In this document: piece after piece, positions 12,929 through 25,549 of the stretch
How positions within the stretch are numbered: the first letter of the stretch is position 1
How the letters are laid out: every line of letters starts with the position of its first letter
Assembly: GCA_010405405.1 (NCBI GenBank)
Contig: MU004231.1
Span: forward strand, 186,001 to 250,000
From: Microthyrium microscopicum
Lineage: Eukaryota; Ascomycota; Dothideomycetes; Microthyriales; Microthyriaceae
Length of the DNA: 64,000 nt
Direction of reading: 5' to 3'
Translations under genes and position numbers: made by a program
The notes under the pieces: generated by a model
What the model was told of the DNA's origin: nothing
The model's input: only the letters and a program-made list of their open reading frames with translations
Database searches by the model: none

Positions 12929-13267
12929 AGACATTGCATATCAAGCGTTTGGGTACAGCGTTTTGATAAAGCGCCTGGATATTATATTGATTCACCACTC
13001 TACTTGTACAAATGTAAGATATTATGAGTTGTGCCCAAACCCGCTGCACAAAATGAATGCCAAATAGCGTGGTCCCACCCGCTTAGCTGACTGCGATGAC
13101 CTTCTATGAAAACAAGATTAAAGTGTAATACATGGGAGCCGGCGAAGTAGATGGTAGCAGCATCAGTTAAGTTGTCTAACGGCTTCCCTTTCAACGAAAC
13201 TGGCAGTATGATCTTTGAAAATTTCTCGCAAGAGAGCGACTTTCGTACTGAAATATACTACATACAT
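12929..13267. other. Convergent intergenic region
   Basis: A short gap between the 3' ends of RNase Z and the Aquarius gene. It holds only the expected 3' untranslated sequence; I see no gene or repeat. Confidence 0.5.
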
Positions 13268-16200
13268 CTATTCAATCTTAACATCTTCATCATCGTCATC
13301 CAACACTCCCGCATCATCTTCCAGCACCCCATCATCGTCCTCACTATCATCTGCCCCTTTATCCGCCTGCAGTTCCGGTAGTTGTTGTTCACCCGCTTTG
13401 ATATGTGCCACCTTGGCCTTTGTCATCTCGTGCACATACTGACCCAAGTGCTGTACAGATACTATAGGCGTGCTGTCCACTTCATCGTCAATACCTCTAT
13501 TACACGGAAGTACCTCGCCTGTTACAATAGCCAGCTGAATGGGGCGCGCAAAAAGCTTCTCAAAGGCTGGCTGTAGTTCGTAGACAGATTCGAACACGGC
13601 CCTGCGACCAAGAACATACAGACCTAACCGAGCACGCGAAAGAGCTACAGTCAGACGGCGAAGATCGCGGATATAGCCAGGACGAGATGTGCGTGTAAGC
13701 GACAAGATTATGTCTAAGGAGCAATTAGCATGAAGATTGTAGTGAAGGGGGCCAATGGTAAATACATACAGTCATTTTGCTCGCCCTGGAATTTGTCCAC
13801 GGTGCTGACATGACGAGGCAAGCCAAAGAATGGATTGCCTTTGCAGCGATGGTTCAGGACATCACGAATCAGGGCTCGCTGGCCGGCATACATGGTGAGG
13901 ATGGAGATTTTGTGCGCTGGGTAACCTAGTAGGCGCATGTACATGTACAGAGCTACCGAGTATTCAGCTTCGCCTAAATTCTGAATAAAGTGCGGAGTGG
14001 GTTCGCTTTCGCCTTTTCCTTGGTAGTCTTCGACTTCGATGAATTGATAGTCATAGCGGAACCCGGGATTGGCAACCTGAAATTCTGGGGATTGGAGGAC
14101 AGAGGGAAGGGTGGTGAGTGTTGGGTAGCGCCAGTGGTAGAGTTCTGCGATTGAAGGTCTTGCACGACCTTGTTGGTCGAGAGTGATGGATGGAGCACCA
14201 AGACGGATGAGTCGAAGAAACAGAGATTGCTCCAGGTTGGCGTATTGACGGAATGCCAGGTTCTGGATGATAGGAGCATTTTGAAGATGATCGCCTACAA
14301 GGACAACTCGCTGGAGTGGTAGCTCGCCGTCCTTTGGCTTTTGGAGAGCAATCGGGATGAAGTTCTCGATTTCAGTGATTTGAGCTGCCTCTTCCATAAT
14401 CACATTGTCATAGTGGAAGCCAAGATCGGCAATCTCTTGTCGTCGCATTGCAGCATGAGTAGAAGTCATGGCAATGATTCGTGCTTCCCTGATCAGCAGG
14501 TAGTTTTGTTTATCTCGTCCTCTCTGAAGAATTTCAAAAGGCCGAACGTCAGCCAATTCCGTGAACATTTTGTTGATGTGTCGATGACAACCTTGAACGA
14601 TATCCAAAGCGGCACTTCGACTAAGTTCTGAAGGAAACAGTGGCTGAGGCGTATTCGAGAAGTATTGAAGAAATGGGAACGTCTCAATAATCTGTTTGAC
14701 ATCGACATCATCGGACCGAATGCTGTCCCAGTACTTTGTCCAAGCCGGCTTAATGTAGACCTGATTGAAGTAGTCCGCGGTCTCACAAGAACTCCCATGT
14801 GCGCCTGGGGCCTCGATTGATGCGGCAAGACGAGCTACCTCTGCAAGGTAGATGGATCCTCTCTCAAGGAATGATTCCACGCGACCATATTTGCTGTAGC
14901 TGGCGTCCGTCTCAAGCTCTTCCTCGCCGTGACCCAGGCGAAGCAAATGTCTCTCATCTATATCCAGTGCGATGATCTTTTGAAAAAGTTGGTTCAGCGC
15001 TTGATTGCTGTGGGCTACAAGTAGAGTGCGCTGAGCCGGAAAGTTGTGGTAAATATTGCTGATGATTTGAGTCGCAACATCAGTTTTACCAGTTCCAGGC
15101 GGTCCAACAATTACCGTGAGGCCAGGCTGGGTTCCAGAAGATATCGCCTCTACTTGAGTTGGTGTGAATCGCACTGAGTTTAGCTTTGTGGCATCCATGG
15201 GATATGGTCCCATATTCAGGGGCTTGTAAGTCGAGACTTTCAGCGTCTCCACAGCTTCTTCCGTCTTTTTATCTTCAACTTTGCGACGTTTCTTGGATGG
15301 TCGGTCATCCTCTTCCGCTGGCTCTGGTTCAACGTACTCCAGGACATAAGGTGGGTCGAAACTGGACGACTCGGCTTCATTTGGCTCCAAAACCCTTCCA
15401 GGGAAACTTTCAACAAGATGCTGCCAGTTCAAAAAAGTGTCTCGAAAATCAATAGATTTTAGTCGGTTTGACATCCGTCTATAATTCGCTGTCGATGGGT
15501 CACCATAGCCAAGGAAAACATCTCGAAGCCATGATGGGGTGGGAACATCTGACAGTGTGAGGCGCTTGATCGACTCAAGTATTGACTTGAAGTTGTTTTC
15601 TCGCGATCTCCTACGGACTAGGAGGTTCATCGATTGATAGACATCTGGCTTATTCTTGTCTTTTCGATCTTGATCATTCTTGAAAGCATGTGGATCTAGT
15701 CTCAAGATAATGCGAAGCTGTCGTGGTTTGCGTACTTCATCGTCCTCGTCTTGTGGTCGATTGTCTCTAAGAGGTTTACCTTTTTCATCTTGGACTTCCA
15801 CAACCTCTGCTACTCGCAAACAGCGAAGGCCCATTTTATCTGCAGGATTCTGGTTCTCAATCGAGCCATTGCCGAGACTCTTCTCCAAAGGATGCACAGC
15901 GAGCAAAAATACGACATCATGAGGTCTCAGAGACTCCCACTCACGTCGCACATTGAAAGCCATACGACGCACATCAATAATGATTTCTGCCCGCACTTGC
16001 GAAGGTACAATCTCACCAACTCTGGGAGGAGCAATGTCGACGACTGCGGGAGCTTGAATGTGTACAGCCATTCGGGATGAGCCATCAAATCGGGTTATAC
16101 CCGCAGATGAGCGCGGTTGCATCCGCTTGATAGCTTCTTCCGCATCCTTTCGTATACCATAGAAGGCTTCGCAACGGTGCAAGATGAAAGATCGCCAAAG

Positions 16201-17688
16201 AAAATCTCCGACGGTGAGATACTGCAGGTTCAACTTGGGAAGTGCCAATGGATGCGAGCCGTTATAGTCGTCACTACGCAGAAAACCAGGTTCGTAAAGT
16301 ATTTTTTCGGTTGGACTGATGGTCAAGTCTCGCGCTGACTCTTGGAATGTCGGTCGACCTTCATAAGTGAAAATAAGAGCTTCCAAGAAAAACGATCGAT
16401 CCTGAACCACGTCTGACGATGATGGGAAATCCGTTCGCATTCCAAGGTGTTGACAAAGAGATATCAGCTCTGCGTCCGAAAGAGGCTCTAGGTGTCCTTC
16501 CAACTCATCGCGCTGGCCTAAGGAGCCGTAATTCGATAGCGATAATATTTTCAGCTTGGATTCAAAGTTCTTGAAGCTGATTCTTTGAAGTTTTGCGAGA
16601 TTCTTGCAATGCGCATCATGATATTCCGATATCGACATTTGTTTTTCTTCATGATCCTCTATCGGAAAACGAGTGTAATGTTCAAGAAGAAAGTACAAGT
16701 CTTGTAGCAAACCAGAAGCATCGTTGTAGGCCGGGGACAATTTGATGGCAGGAAGCACATGAAGATCCAAGATCAGTGTGTTGACGTAACGCCGGGTAGG
16801 AAGTTGACTTTGGAGATCTATGAGAAGCTCCACAAAACGCTCACAATAGAGAGCATTATCTTTTCCCACGTCTCCACCGGCCGTTGAATACATTCGGTTG
16901 AGGAAGTCGATCATTAGGCTGTACAACCATGCTCGTTCGAACTTGAGCTTCGCTTTAGCGGGGGCATCGGCTTGCTCAAATCTTCGCGTTGCTGCTCGCC
17001 AGACTTTGCGTAGTCGTAAATGGGAGTTAAACAGCTCCTCTCTTGCTCCATCACTGTGTAGGTTTTGCCATATTGAAATGGACACCAACGGGGCGCATTC
17101 TTTCCGTACCAAGCCATTATCGAGGGATTCAAACGCGGCGATTATGAAGCATATGAAGTGTGTGCGTATTTTCTGCGACAAGGTCGTGTCGACACTCATT
17201 GACAACACTCGACGAAAGAAGGAGGAGAATTCGGCTGGGCGAGATTCGAAATGCGTCCAGGCAGGAAGGCTTTCGCGGTGCTTGACGTTGACAATTATCG
17301 CGAGTAGTAGTACATGATGGTTGGAGGAGTCTTCGTCGTATCCTGGCCATAGATAACTAGGAAGATATTAGTCGCATAGCTCAACAAGTCGTGATGTAAG
17401 TAAATACCGTTCGAGGATTTGAAGAGTTTCGAGAATCAGTAATGATCCATACGCGAAGCCGTCCTTTTCGAGATGATCCCATATCTCGTCCTTGACAACT
17501 TGCGGCTTCACCTTAGCTGGCTTTTTCGTCTTAAGCCAGTGTTTTCGTGCGACTTCTGCATAGTGGTTGTCTCCCTGTAGATCTTGAACAGTCGGTCGCG
17601 AGTTGAGTTGAGAGGATAATTGGGTATCTTTCGAGGCCATTACCGGGACCGTACCATTCCCCTGCGAATTCTTCTTTCGGGGGGGCAT
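13268..17688 (-). CDS. cwf11: Aquarius/Cwf11, spliceosomal intron-binding SF1 helicase
   Basis: Three exons: 17688-17408, 17356-13770 and 13713-13268, giving 1437 aa, close to human AQR (about 1,485). AQR/Cwf11 is a superfamily 1 helicase of the activated spliceosome that binds the intron upstream of the branch point. The N-terminal half is the all-helical armadillo-like domain; intron 1 rejoins ILERYLWPGYDED, typical of the family. The helicase core has Walker A GPPGTGKT at about residue 845, motif II EEAAQ, then VLVGDHLQ and LDQQGRARPSI. The region DKFQGEQNDYIILSLTRT (motif V) appears only after intron 2 is removed, and VALSRARLGLYV is motif VI. The start MPPRKKNSQGNG follows the last upstream stop. 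It is head-to-head with the NUXM gene across 186 bp. The C-terminus is an acidic Asp/Glu tail. Confidence 0.95.
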
Positions 17689-17874
17689 TGTGAAGTTTCT
17701 AGGACTTGGAGGGTTTGACGTGGTGGTTTCCTTCGTTGCAAGTTTCGCGACAAGAAATTTCCAGGCAGAGAAGCTCACCTGTGATGCGCGTGCCAAGACC
17801 AGCTCCCCCAGCTTCAGAGCTAAATCCAACAACTCCCCATCTTGAACTCCTCCACACCACACAAACATCCAATC
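17689..17874. promoter_or_regulatory. Bidirectional promoter, Aquarius / NUXM
   Basis: Only 186 bases separate the two divergent start codons, so both genes must share this promoter. It includes a TGACGT (CRE-like) hexamer at about 17716 and a C-rich, pyrimidine-rich leader next to the NUXM start. The motif is seen directly; its use is inferred. Confidence 0.6.
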
Positions 17875-18612
17875 ATGGCGTCGCCGCCGACCTCAAACTG
17901 GCAATATGTGCCTCCTAGAAAGCAACCGTCTGACTTTCCAGTGCGTAAACCCCACCAACCTAGCCATTGAGCTGTAAAGTGTCCACTAACAGACTGTAGT
18001 TGATCGATGGCGACCCGTACGACACCCCTCAGACGCGCTTTCTTTCCCTTAATATGGCATTGACTTGACTGTATAGACATCTTTTTCGCGTCTGTCGATA
18101 CATGCGGACGTCCGACTATGTCACCGCAGCTGGAGTAGCCGCCGCGACGCCCGCAGCAATGCTTGCCATGGAGAAATGGTCACCATCCTATGCCGGGAAA
18201 GGAGCATTCCCGCCCGTATTGCGGTTGGCTGTCGGTCTCGGGCTCGGAGCTGGATTTATCGTCGCATATTCACGATCATCACGTATGTCAATTACTGGTA
18301 TCATGGATACACTAGGCTCAGCACTAACGTTTGATTCTAGAGCGATTCTTAGGTTTACTTGAGAACAGCCGAGAAGTCGATATGGATATGAGAGAAATGG
18401 TCGACAAAGTCAAGAAAGGTGAACCCCTATATGGAGTGAGCCAATTGCCTGAACATCAACAGCACATGGCCGCCCGGAACTCGAGATACGCGAGCGTCTT
18501 CATTGGCGTCTTACCTTGGTTCAACCTTGTAAATCACAATCACCACGGAGTCGATACTGCAAAATACTACCAGCAAGCCGAAAGAGAGCTAGATTCTGAG
18601 CGAGAGGGCTGA
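17875..18612 (+). CDS. NUXM: Complex I 21 kDa accessory subunit (NUXM family)
   Basis: Four exons: 17875-17940, 18000-18016, 18077-18282 and 18341-18612, giving 186 aa. The protein matches the fungal NADH:ubiquinone oxidoreductase 21 kDa subunit, an accessory membrane-arm subunit of mitochondrial complex I. The N-terminal part reads DFPLIDGDPHLFRV then RYMRTSDY, which is the family's conserved core. A hydrophobic helix follows (residues about 60-85). The C-terminal domain has MDMREMVDKVKKGEPLYG, MAARNSRYAS and NHNHHGVDTAKYYQQAE. Exon 2 is only 17 nt. Without the 60-nt second intron (donor GTACGA, acceptor TATAG) the frame hits a TGA at 18066, while removing it restores the conserved DPHLFRV junction, so the intron is well supported. 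It shares a 186-bp promoter with the Aquarius gene. Confidence 0.88.
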
Positions 18613-18866
18613 GATTTCCTGTTTTGCGGTCTATTCTGTATATTTGGGCTGGCGAATGAACCCTTTTGACTGAATTAACAAATTAGATTCCTTCACTTTT
18701 CAGCGTTTGAGTATAAACTTAAATACTAAGACTTTTATTTGGAATTTATAGGTTTACTAAATCATTGCAACAGGGGATATCAAAGCACAACCGAAAACTG
18801 AAAGAAAGAAAAAGAAAAATCTTTACCACATCAAGCGAGTCTCTATCCTGAGCTCGCCTTCAGTGT

Positions 18867-21561
18867 CTATATGGACAATTCCGCCAAAGCACCGGGTGCC
18901 TTCTCGTCTCTTACTTTGGTACAGATCCACGTGGATGCGTACATGTTTACACTATTCGTTGTCAGTCGGTTTTAGGGACTTGATGAGATCAAGACGGCTT
19001 TCTTACCGGTCAATGCAGGTACCAGGAACTCTTCGCCCATGGCACTTTGTCTGGAAACCACACTCTTCGAACTTCTTCAGATACCAAGGCTCTAAACCAG
19101 CACTACGAAGCATGACGCGACCTTTCATCCTCAAAGCACGGTTCAAAGCTCGGATCTGCTTCTCAGCAGCAGCACTACCAGGATCAAACCAATCCATCGA
19201 GTCCATGACAACAGCGATCGTGAGAGTCGCCGGAGTCATGCGGTCAATGACCTCATTGATCTCATCGGTATGGATCCTCAGGCTGTCAAACGCATGAGGA
19301 TGTGACAGCTTGACATGAGCCGATGGCTGGAGATAGTCTGCGTGCGACTTGCGCGAGTACTTGCCCTGCATACACAGCAGATAGTAGTGGTTATCTTCGG
19401 AGAGAAGCGTGTTTGCCACGGCAGGATCCAATGTATTCACGACATACTCCCAGATTGCGCGGCCAAACTTGCGCCGTGGCTCGCCGGCTGCGTCACATTG
19501 AGCTTCATAGTCGGCCATGATGACGTTGCGCTGATTGGGTGGCACACCAAGTGCTTTCCATAACCAGGCTTCGTTTTGGACAATTGTCCATGAGAGCAAT
19601 TTACTCAAAAGGACGCCGCGGATGCTACGCTCCCAGATTTCCTTTTGCTCAGCTAGTGTCTCGGCAGCACACATGCGGTTGACTTCGGAGGTTAGGCCAA
19701 AAATCTTGAAGAGCAGTGCTGCCAGTTGAATGGCGTGTCTTGAACCGCCGGTGTAGTAGAGACCGGATTTGCCAAAAGTCTTTGGACCATTCTGGAGCCA
19801 ATACTGGAATGCGTAACTGGACATGTGTGGGCTGAGTTTCGAGATGAGGATCTCGCGAAAGTGTTCATGGCGACCTTCTCCGAACAGCTTCCAGACATCG
19901 GCATAACCAAGAGCAGTGAATGCTGCTACCTTGAGCTCAAGCAAATGGTTCTGGGAAGGACTATACGATATATCAGTCACGTGCTCAGCCTTGCCAATAG
20001 ACCCACTTTCATGCATTCACCAGCGGGTGGGCGGAGCCTCGCCGATTGGAGAGGGGTAACTTACTTCAAATCAACCGCATGCAATCTCTTGGGCTTCTCG
20101 AGAGCAAACGATAGAATGTTATCCCCAGCACTGGTGATGGCCAGAATCACATCATCATTGGTGACCTTGAGGATTCTCGCGTCTACTCGAGAGTCTTCCC
20201 ACGTAAATGCATAGATGTACTGGTCCTTGAACTGAGTATGCTTCTCGAGACGATGATCGTAGTAGATGCGCCAGTGGTGGTTCTGGTACCAAAAGCATGG
20301 AAGAGGGAGCTTGGCAGAAAGATTGACGATGGCACACTCATATGCCTTGGACTTGGTCTCGAAGGAGTCGGATCGTGCAAGGCCGGTTCTGGAGTGAAGA
20401 TCGAGGGCCGCGAGGAATGGAGATTCTGTGGCCGCGGCGTTCATCTCGGCTAACTGGCTTTCCATTGAAGGACTACTCTTCGAACAACCGATCCAAATGT
20501 AGTATGGGATTTGGACACCTAGAAAATGGTTGCGAGCGTTGACTGTGAGCTTGGTGCCGAAGCGGTATTCGAGATAGTCGCGGCGAGCGCCATCAAGGTT
20601 TACGCGATCAATCTAGACAACATCAGAAGCATTCCCATGGTTTGGCGTTTTGCTTACCTCAAACCAAGTTCTCCAAAATGTGCGGCTCCACCAGTTGCAA
20701 TGACGGTCAATCACACCACCACCATAGTTCTTGGATCGGAAATCCACCTGGCTCTGGACATAAAAGTCGCAAACACCAACAATGCCTCGCGCTGATAATA
20801 GAGTTGAAAGCGAGTCGATGACTGGGTAAAACTCTGGAATCATTGAAAGCGCATAGCTCAGGGTAACAAGATCAGCTCCAATGCCTTCTTGGTTTCCAGT
20901 CTCGTAGATGCTCTTTTCCTTGACCACCAACGAGTTGTTACCTTCCTGCTGGTGCTCCTCAATCCTGAAAGAGCGAGCGTCCTGACAGACGACCTTGACG
21001 TTTTTCCAACCCAGTCGCTGGAATCTGGCGCGAGCTACTTCGCAAAGCGAAGGACTGAAGTCGACTAGGTAGACAGCACGAAAGAACTCTGGTACTGGAA
21101 GATAGTTGCCCATTTGCTCGATATTCCAGCCAGTTCCACCGCCAATCTATATGCTGGATTAGTCTTTGGACGGAGTTGAGGGTTTGTCGTCCTACATCAA
21201 CCCAAATAGGCTTGGATGCGCCAAAATTCGTATCCTTCATCTGACAAGCTGCCAGGCTCAGCATGTCTTCCCGGCCGTGTAACAGCCGTCCTCGAGTGGT
21301 GTCATATGCCTTGGCCTGCGTCTTGTAGAAGCTCTCGAGCGCATCCTGCTGGTTTCCCGAGTCTCCAGTATGTGGCTTCAAGAAGCAGCTGTACGCAAAC
21401 CTTCCATACGCCGCAACGGTCGCCAATGGGCCAGTATATTTGTCAGGATCGATAAAAGCGGCGGTGAAGATTACCGCGAGAAAGAAGAGCAGAACGATGC
21501 CAGCAATGCCGATCTGCACCAAAGGATCTCTCGACGAGTGAAAGATGTCTGCGAATGCCAT
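18867..21561 (-). CDS. BTA1: Betaine-lipid (DGTS) synthase, BtaB-BtaA fusion
   Basis: Five exons: 21561-21196, 21146-20658, 20612-20065, 19960-19007 and 18951-18867, giving 813 aa. BTA1 makes diacylglyceryl-N,N,N-trimethylhomoserine, a phosphorus-free membrane lipid. It has two domains: a BtaB-like SAM N-methyltransferase, then a BtaA-like S-adenosylmethionine:diacylglycerol 3-amino-3-carboxypropyl transferase. A membrane anchor lies at about residues 14-36. The SAM motif VDIGGGTGWN, assembled across intron 1, lies at about 121-130. The BtaA half includes FTWEDSRVD, AVDLNPSQNHLLELK (assembled across intron 3), FGKSGLYYTGGSRHA and DSMDWFDP. The last exon adds only 28 residues (VNMYASTWICTK). 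The order BtaB then BtaA is the usual fungal fusion. In other fungi this enzyme is induced when phosphate is scarce; I saw no clear phosphate-response site here. Confidence 0.94.
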
Positions 21562-23958
21562 CGTGCACGTTGAGACGCAAGAAAGACACGATGTCAAGTT
21601 AACAAAAGACTGTGATTGCAAGAACGTCGTCTATGGCTTCTTTGGGGAACTATGAAGCTACAGAACCAGAAATCCAAACCTCCGCAGCGACGCACTGGCA
21701 TATAGAATACCTCATCCTCCGACCACGGAGTGTTTCCAGCGGTACATCAAAGCATGAATATTGAAGTTTAGAACTCGAGATGCAAGAAATAGCCAACCAG
21801 CAGGTACACGTGTAGGTAAATGCAGGGTCTTTTCGGGACGACAATTGACGCGATGGCCATGGTGGAGGGGCTAGAGCGGGAAGAAGCTTTAGGATCAACG
21901 AGGGGTGAATATGTATGCAGCGGGTTTATTGCATGCGTTATTTGGCGAGGGGCAGGAAAAGATAGCTTCGTGGGCATCTGGTTAATTGCTGGCTAGTATT
22001 ATTCTAAAGTGTTGTTGTGAAGAAGCGCTATCCAAACTCCAAGAACGTGGGACTCGAGATGCATCCTGGTTGGCTGCTGCTCTCAGCCTTCTGTCCACCC
22101 CCAACATCACTTTAAAGCTTGGCCTGACCTTATGATGCCTGTGCATTACCAAGTGCTCTATCAGATGGGTTTGCTATCATACTTCCTCTTCATTTAAGTT
22201 GAAGGAGATCAAGCTCGCCATCGTCTCGCCAAGATTGATATTCACTTCTACCAGTCGAGGCAAAACAGCCGAGTTCAGCCTTGCACTCAGCCTTACGTTC
22301 TTTCCACATATAGGTAGTTTTTAGGATAAGTGTTAAGTTTCATGCTCTCCAACTAGTAGATTTGTTCCAGGTTATCTCATACGTCCTAAGACCTAACCGG
22401 ACAATCGATCATGCTCTGCTTTGGCAAAATTCAGATTGAAACTTCTCAACAAGTCACTGAACAGTTGTACGTTCCCTAGAAAATTGAGCCTCATGAAATC
22501 CATATCAGATTGAAACTTCACTGTTTACCACACGGTGGTCGCATTGTTTTGGTCGATAACTAGCCATTGATGAGCCAAACAACGTTCGTGCTCTCATTAG
22601 CCTCGTTGGCTCCTATACACTATGTTCTTCATCGAGTGCTAAATTTCCAAAGCCAATCAGATTTTCTTCTCCATTTGATATCCTGACAGATTCGCGGCTA
22701 TAACTTCTCGAGCCAGAGCCGTAAGTAAGTTTGTGAATTGGGCCGACATGCTACACGTGTATGCGTGTTGTAAAAGAAGTTTCGCTACATATATAACGTA
22801 CAAATTTATCAGCCACAGGATCAGAAAAACTTCGGAGTGCCCTGAACTAGGCTAATGTAACAACGAGAACTTACCTAGGTGATTTTGGCTGGATACTCTG
22901 TATATCTATCATCTATCGTTGATGACTTGAGCCGCTCGTACGACTACGTAGTTATGGAATTGATGACAATCATTACACCTTTAAAGTCCTCAGCGATGGC
23001 TTGGTAGGCCATGACTTTATCTTCTTATACTTTCTCAGCCGAATATTCTGACAAGATATGTACAAAAGACAGCTAGCCATCTCCGTATCCATTTCGCAAA
23101 ATGTGGCCTTGCAATACCATGATAGATATCTGCTGCTTATTTCAGCCTTCTTTCAATATCAAGAATTTCCTCAAGTATTCAGTATGAACTATTATTCATA
23201 ATACGTTGAGTAATACCGACGGTCCATGTTATTGGCCCCTGTTCATCTGAAATTCGTACCTAATACAATCATCAAGAGGGCTTGAGGCACATTTCAGCTA
23301 CTCTAAATACTCCCCAACGATAGATCTAATATGTATAATGAATTGCAATGTAATTTGACGAACCACGGCACTGTCGGCCTGTTATAATCAAGCTCTTAAG
23401 ACCACAGCTTCAGCTTGTCTTACTGGTCGCACATATACTACATCCTGCAATAATTGGTGAAATACGATTGCGATCGAAGCACTTTCGAAAGAACACCTCG
23501 GATCGAGAAAACGCACGTACACAAGAAGCTGAATATGGAAAACACATTACTCTGATGGTGGTCGTACCTGATTCTACGAGCTATGCTTACCGACGACCAC
23601 GCTCGTAGCAATTTGGTTCATTTGTTCTCTCATCTTGAGAATATATCATTCTGTCAAAAGGGCTGTCAATTGGCTCACCGAACTTTCTATCGGCCATAAT
23701 CTCTTTCAACTTTAATTGCAAACCCGCGCTTGACTTACCTTTGATATGGTGGGATCGTCTCCACCACAACGCTCTACCAAGATAGTGGGCATATATACGA
23801 TGGCTTGTAATCAAATATATGTATAGTGTAATGAAGTAATGCCACTAGCTTTCTTTTATATCACTACATTTTTTCTTAATGACCGAAACTACTCCACCAT
23901 TTCTCTCTTTCTAGTCTCTCGCTTTTGTAGATATTTCCACGGTTTATAGAACTCCACA
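21562..23958. other. 2.4-kb gene-free gap
   Basis: This lies between two divergent genes, BTA1 (minus) and the aldo/keto reductase (plus). The first 350 bases look like BTA1 promoter and leader. From about 22,300 to 23,900 the sequence is AT-rich, full of stop codons in all frames, and has no gene-like frame with a start. It may be promoter, a decayed repeat or an old gene, but I can point to no family feature. Confidence 0.45.
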
Positions 23959-25202
23959 ATGTTCTACAGCACAGTCACTGCCCTTGCCCTTCTTGGGCTA
24001 GGTGTCAATGGTCAAGATGTACAGACCGCGCCCAAGGCTGTCGATCCGCTCATCACTTCCGGCAAAGCTGTGGGCAGCAACATGCCCACAGTTGGATTTG
24101 GAACGTGGATGTTGCCCAACAACGACAAAGGCGCTGAAGCTGTAGCGCGTGCCATGAAATTGGGTTATCGCCATTTCGATGGTGCTACCGCGTATACCAA
24201 CCAGCAAGCAGTCGGCAAAGGACTAGCTCTCGGCCTCAAAAACAACCCGCACATCAAGCGCGAAGAACTCTGGATCACCTCCAAGATCTGGGCCACGCGA
24301 CACAAAGATGTCACAGGCGGCATCGACATCAACCTCAAGCAACTCGGTCTCGACTACATCGACCTAATGCTCGTGCACTTCCCCGTCGTCCGTTCTTCCC
24401 ACAATCCAACTCACTCTTCCAAACCTCCCTTACTAACAAGATATTCCAGGGCAACTCCCAACAACCCAAAAAAGACGACCACGGCGCACCAATCGCCAAC
24501 GCAACAGTAACAGTCGCCGAATACGACTACCTCCCCATGTGGGCCGCCATGGAAGCCGCCCTATCCGCCGGCAAGATCAAACACATTGGCATATCCAACT
24601 TCAACGTCACGCAAATCGACGACCTGCTCGCGCACGCCAAAGTCAAGCCATATGTCCACCAAATCGAAGCACATCCGTACCTACAGGACTGGAAGTTCTA
24701 CGACTACCACACGTCCAAGGGTCTGCGCCTAGCAGCATATGCGCCACTAGGCAACACAAACCCAGAATACCACTACCGGAACTGGAAATCTGCCGGCAAA
24801 GCCATGCTCTCTGATCCCACTTTGAGCGCGATCGCGACCGCGCGGGGATGTAGCACGGCACAGGTAGCGTTGGCGTGGAATTTGGCGCGAAATGTAACGA
24901 CTGTTGTCAAGGCGCAGAACGCACAACATGCGATTGAGAACTACGAGGCGCGACAGACGTGCAAGTTGACGAGTGAGGATTTGGCCAAGATCAAGGCGCT
25001 AGATCAAGATGGCAAGGGCGGAAAGCGATACTGGGACATGTGCTGTGCGATGGACTTGCCGTGCTATCATGGACTGCAGGATGGACCAGTTGGGCCGGCG
25101 GCGGCGGATTATTGTGAGGATCCGTGGAAGAATATCAAGTATAACAAGGAGCGGACTGATTTGTGGTTGACGAAGCGACCGGCCTGTAACGCTCTGTTTT
25201 AA
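23959..25202 (+). CDS. Aldo/keto reductase with N-terminal signal peptide
   Basis: Two exons: 23959-24384 and 24450-25202, giving 392 aa. AKRs reduce aldehydes or ketones with NADPH. The catalytic tetrad is complete: Asp74 and Tyr79 (HFDGATAYTN), Lys109 (ITSKIWATR) and His140 (LVHFP). Later family motifs include KIKHIGISNFN, VHQIEAHPYLQ and APLGNTNP. The 65-nt intron ends with a perfect TACTAAC branch point and joins HFP to GNSQQPKK; its donor, GTCGTC, is weak. Unlike usual cytosolic AKRs, it begins with a hydrophobic leader (MFYSTVTALALLGLGVNGQ) typical of a cleaved signal peptide. The C-terminal tail has extra cysteines (MCCAMDLPC; ADYCEDP; PAC), suggesting disulfides and a secreted or luminal enzyme. 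The substrate is unknown. Confidence 0.9.
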
Positions 25203-25549
25203 AGCTGAGATGAAAAAAGATGTATTAGGTGTGCGCTTTAAGATGATGTTAAACGCTATACCGAAAAGAATTCTAGCCATCAGCAAAAAAATGTACATGA
25301 AGAGTGATTTACGCGAGAAGTTGAATAGAACAGCAGTCTTCGCCCATCACTCGCGGTGGGCGAGACGCATGAGGTGCATTACGACATGATAAACCCGGCC
25401 GCCGTCTATTCATACAGTGATTGACGCCTTGTTTCCCACAACCCCATTAGATGCCAAATCGAATTGATTGAAAGTGAGCCATCCGTCTTTACTGAGCACC
25501 ATTTCCATCTGGACAGTGTAAGAGGAGGCGATAGAAATGGAGAATGTAA
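25203..25549. other. Convergent intergenic region
   Basis: Three hundred and fifty bases between the reductase stop and the RER1 stop. It contains both 3' ends; no gene or structured element was seen. Confidence 0.5.
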
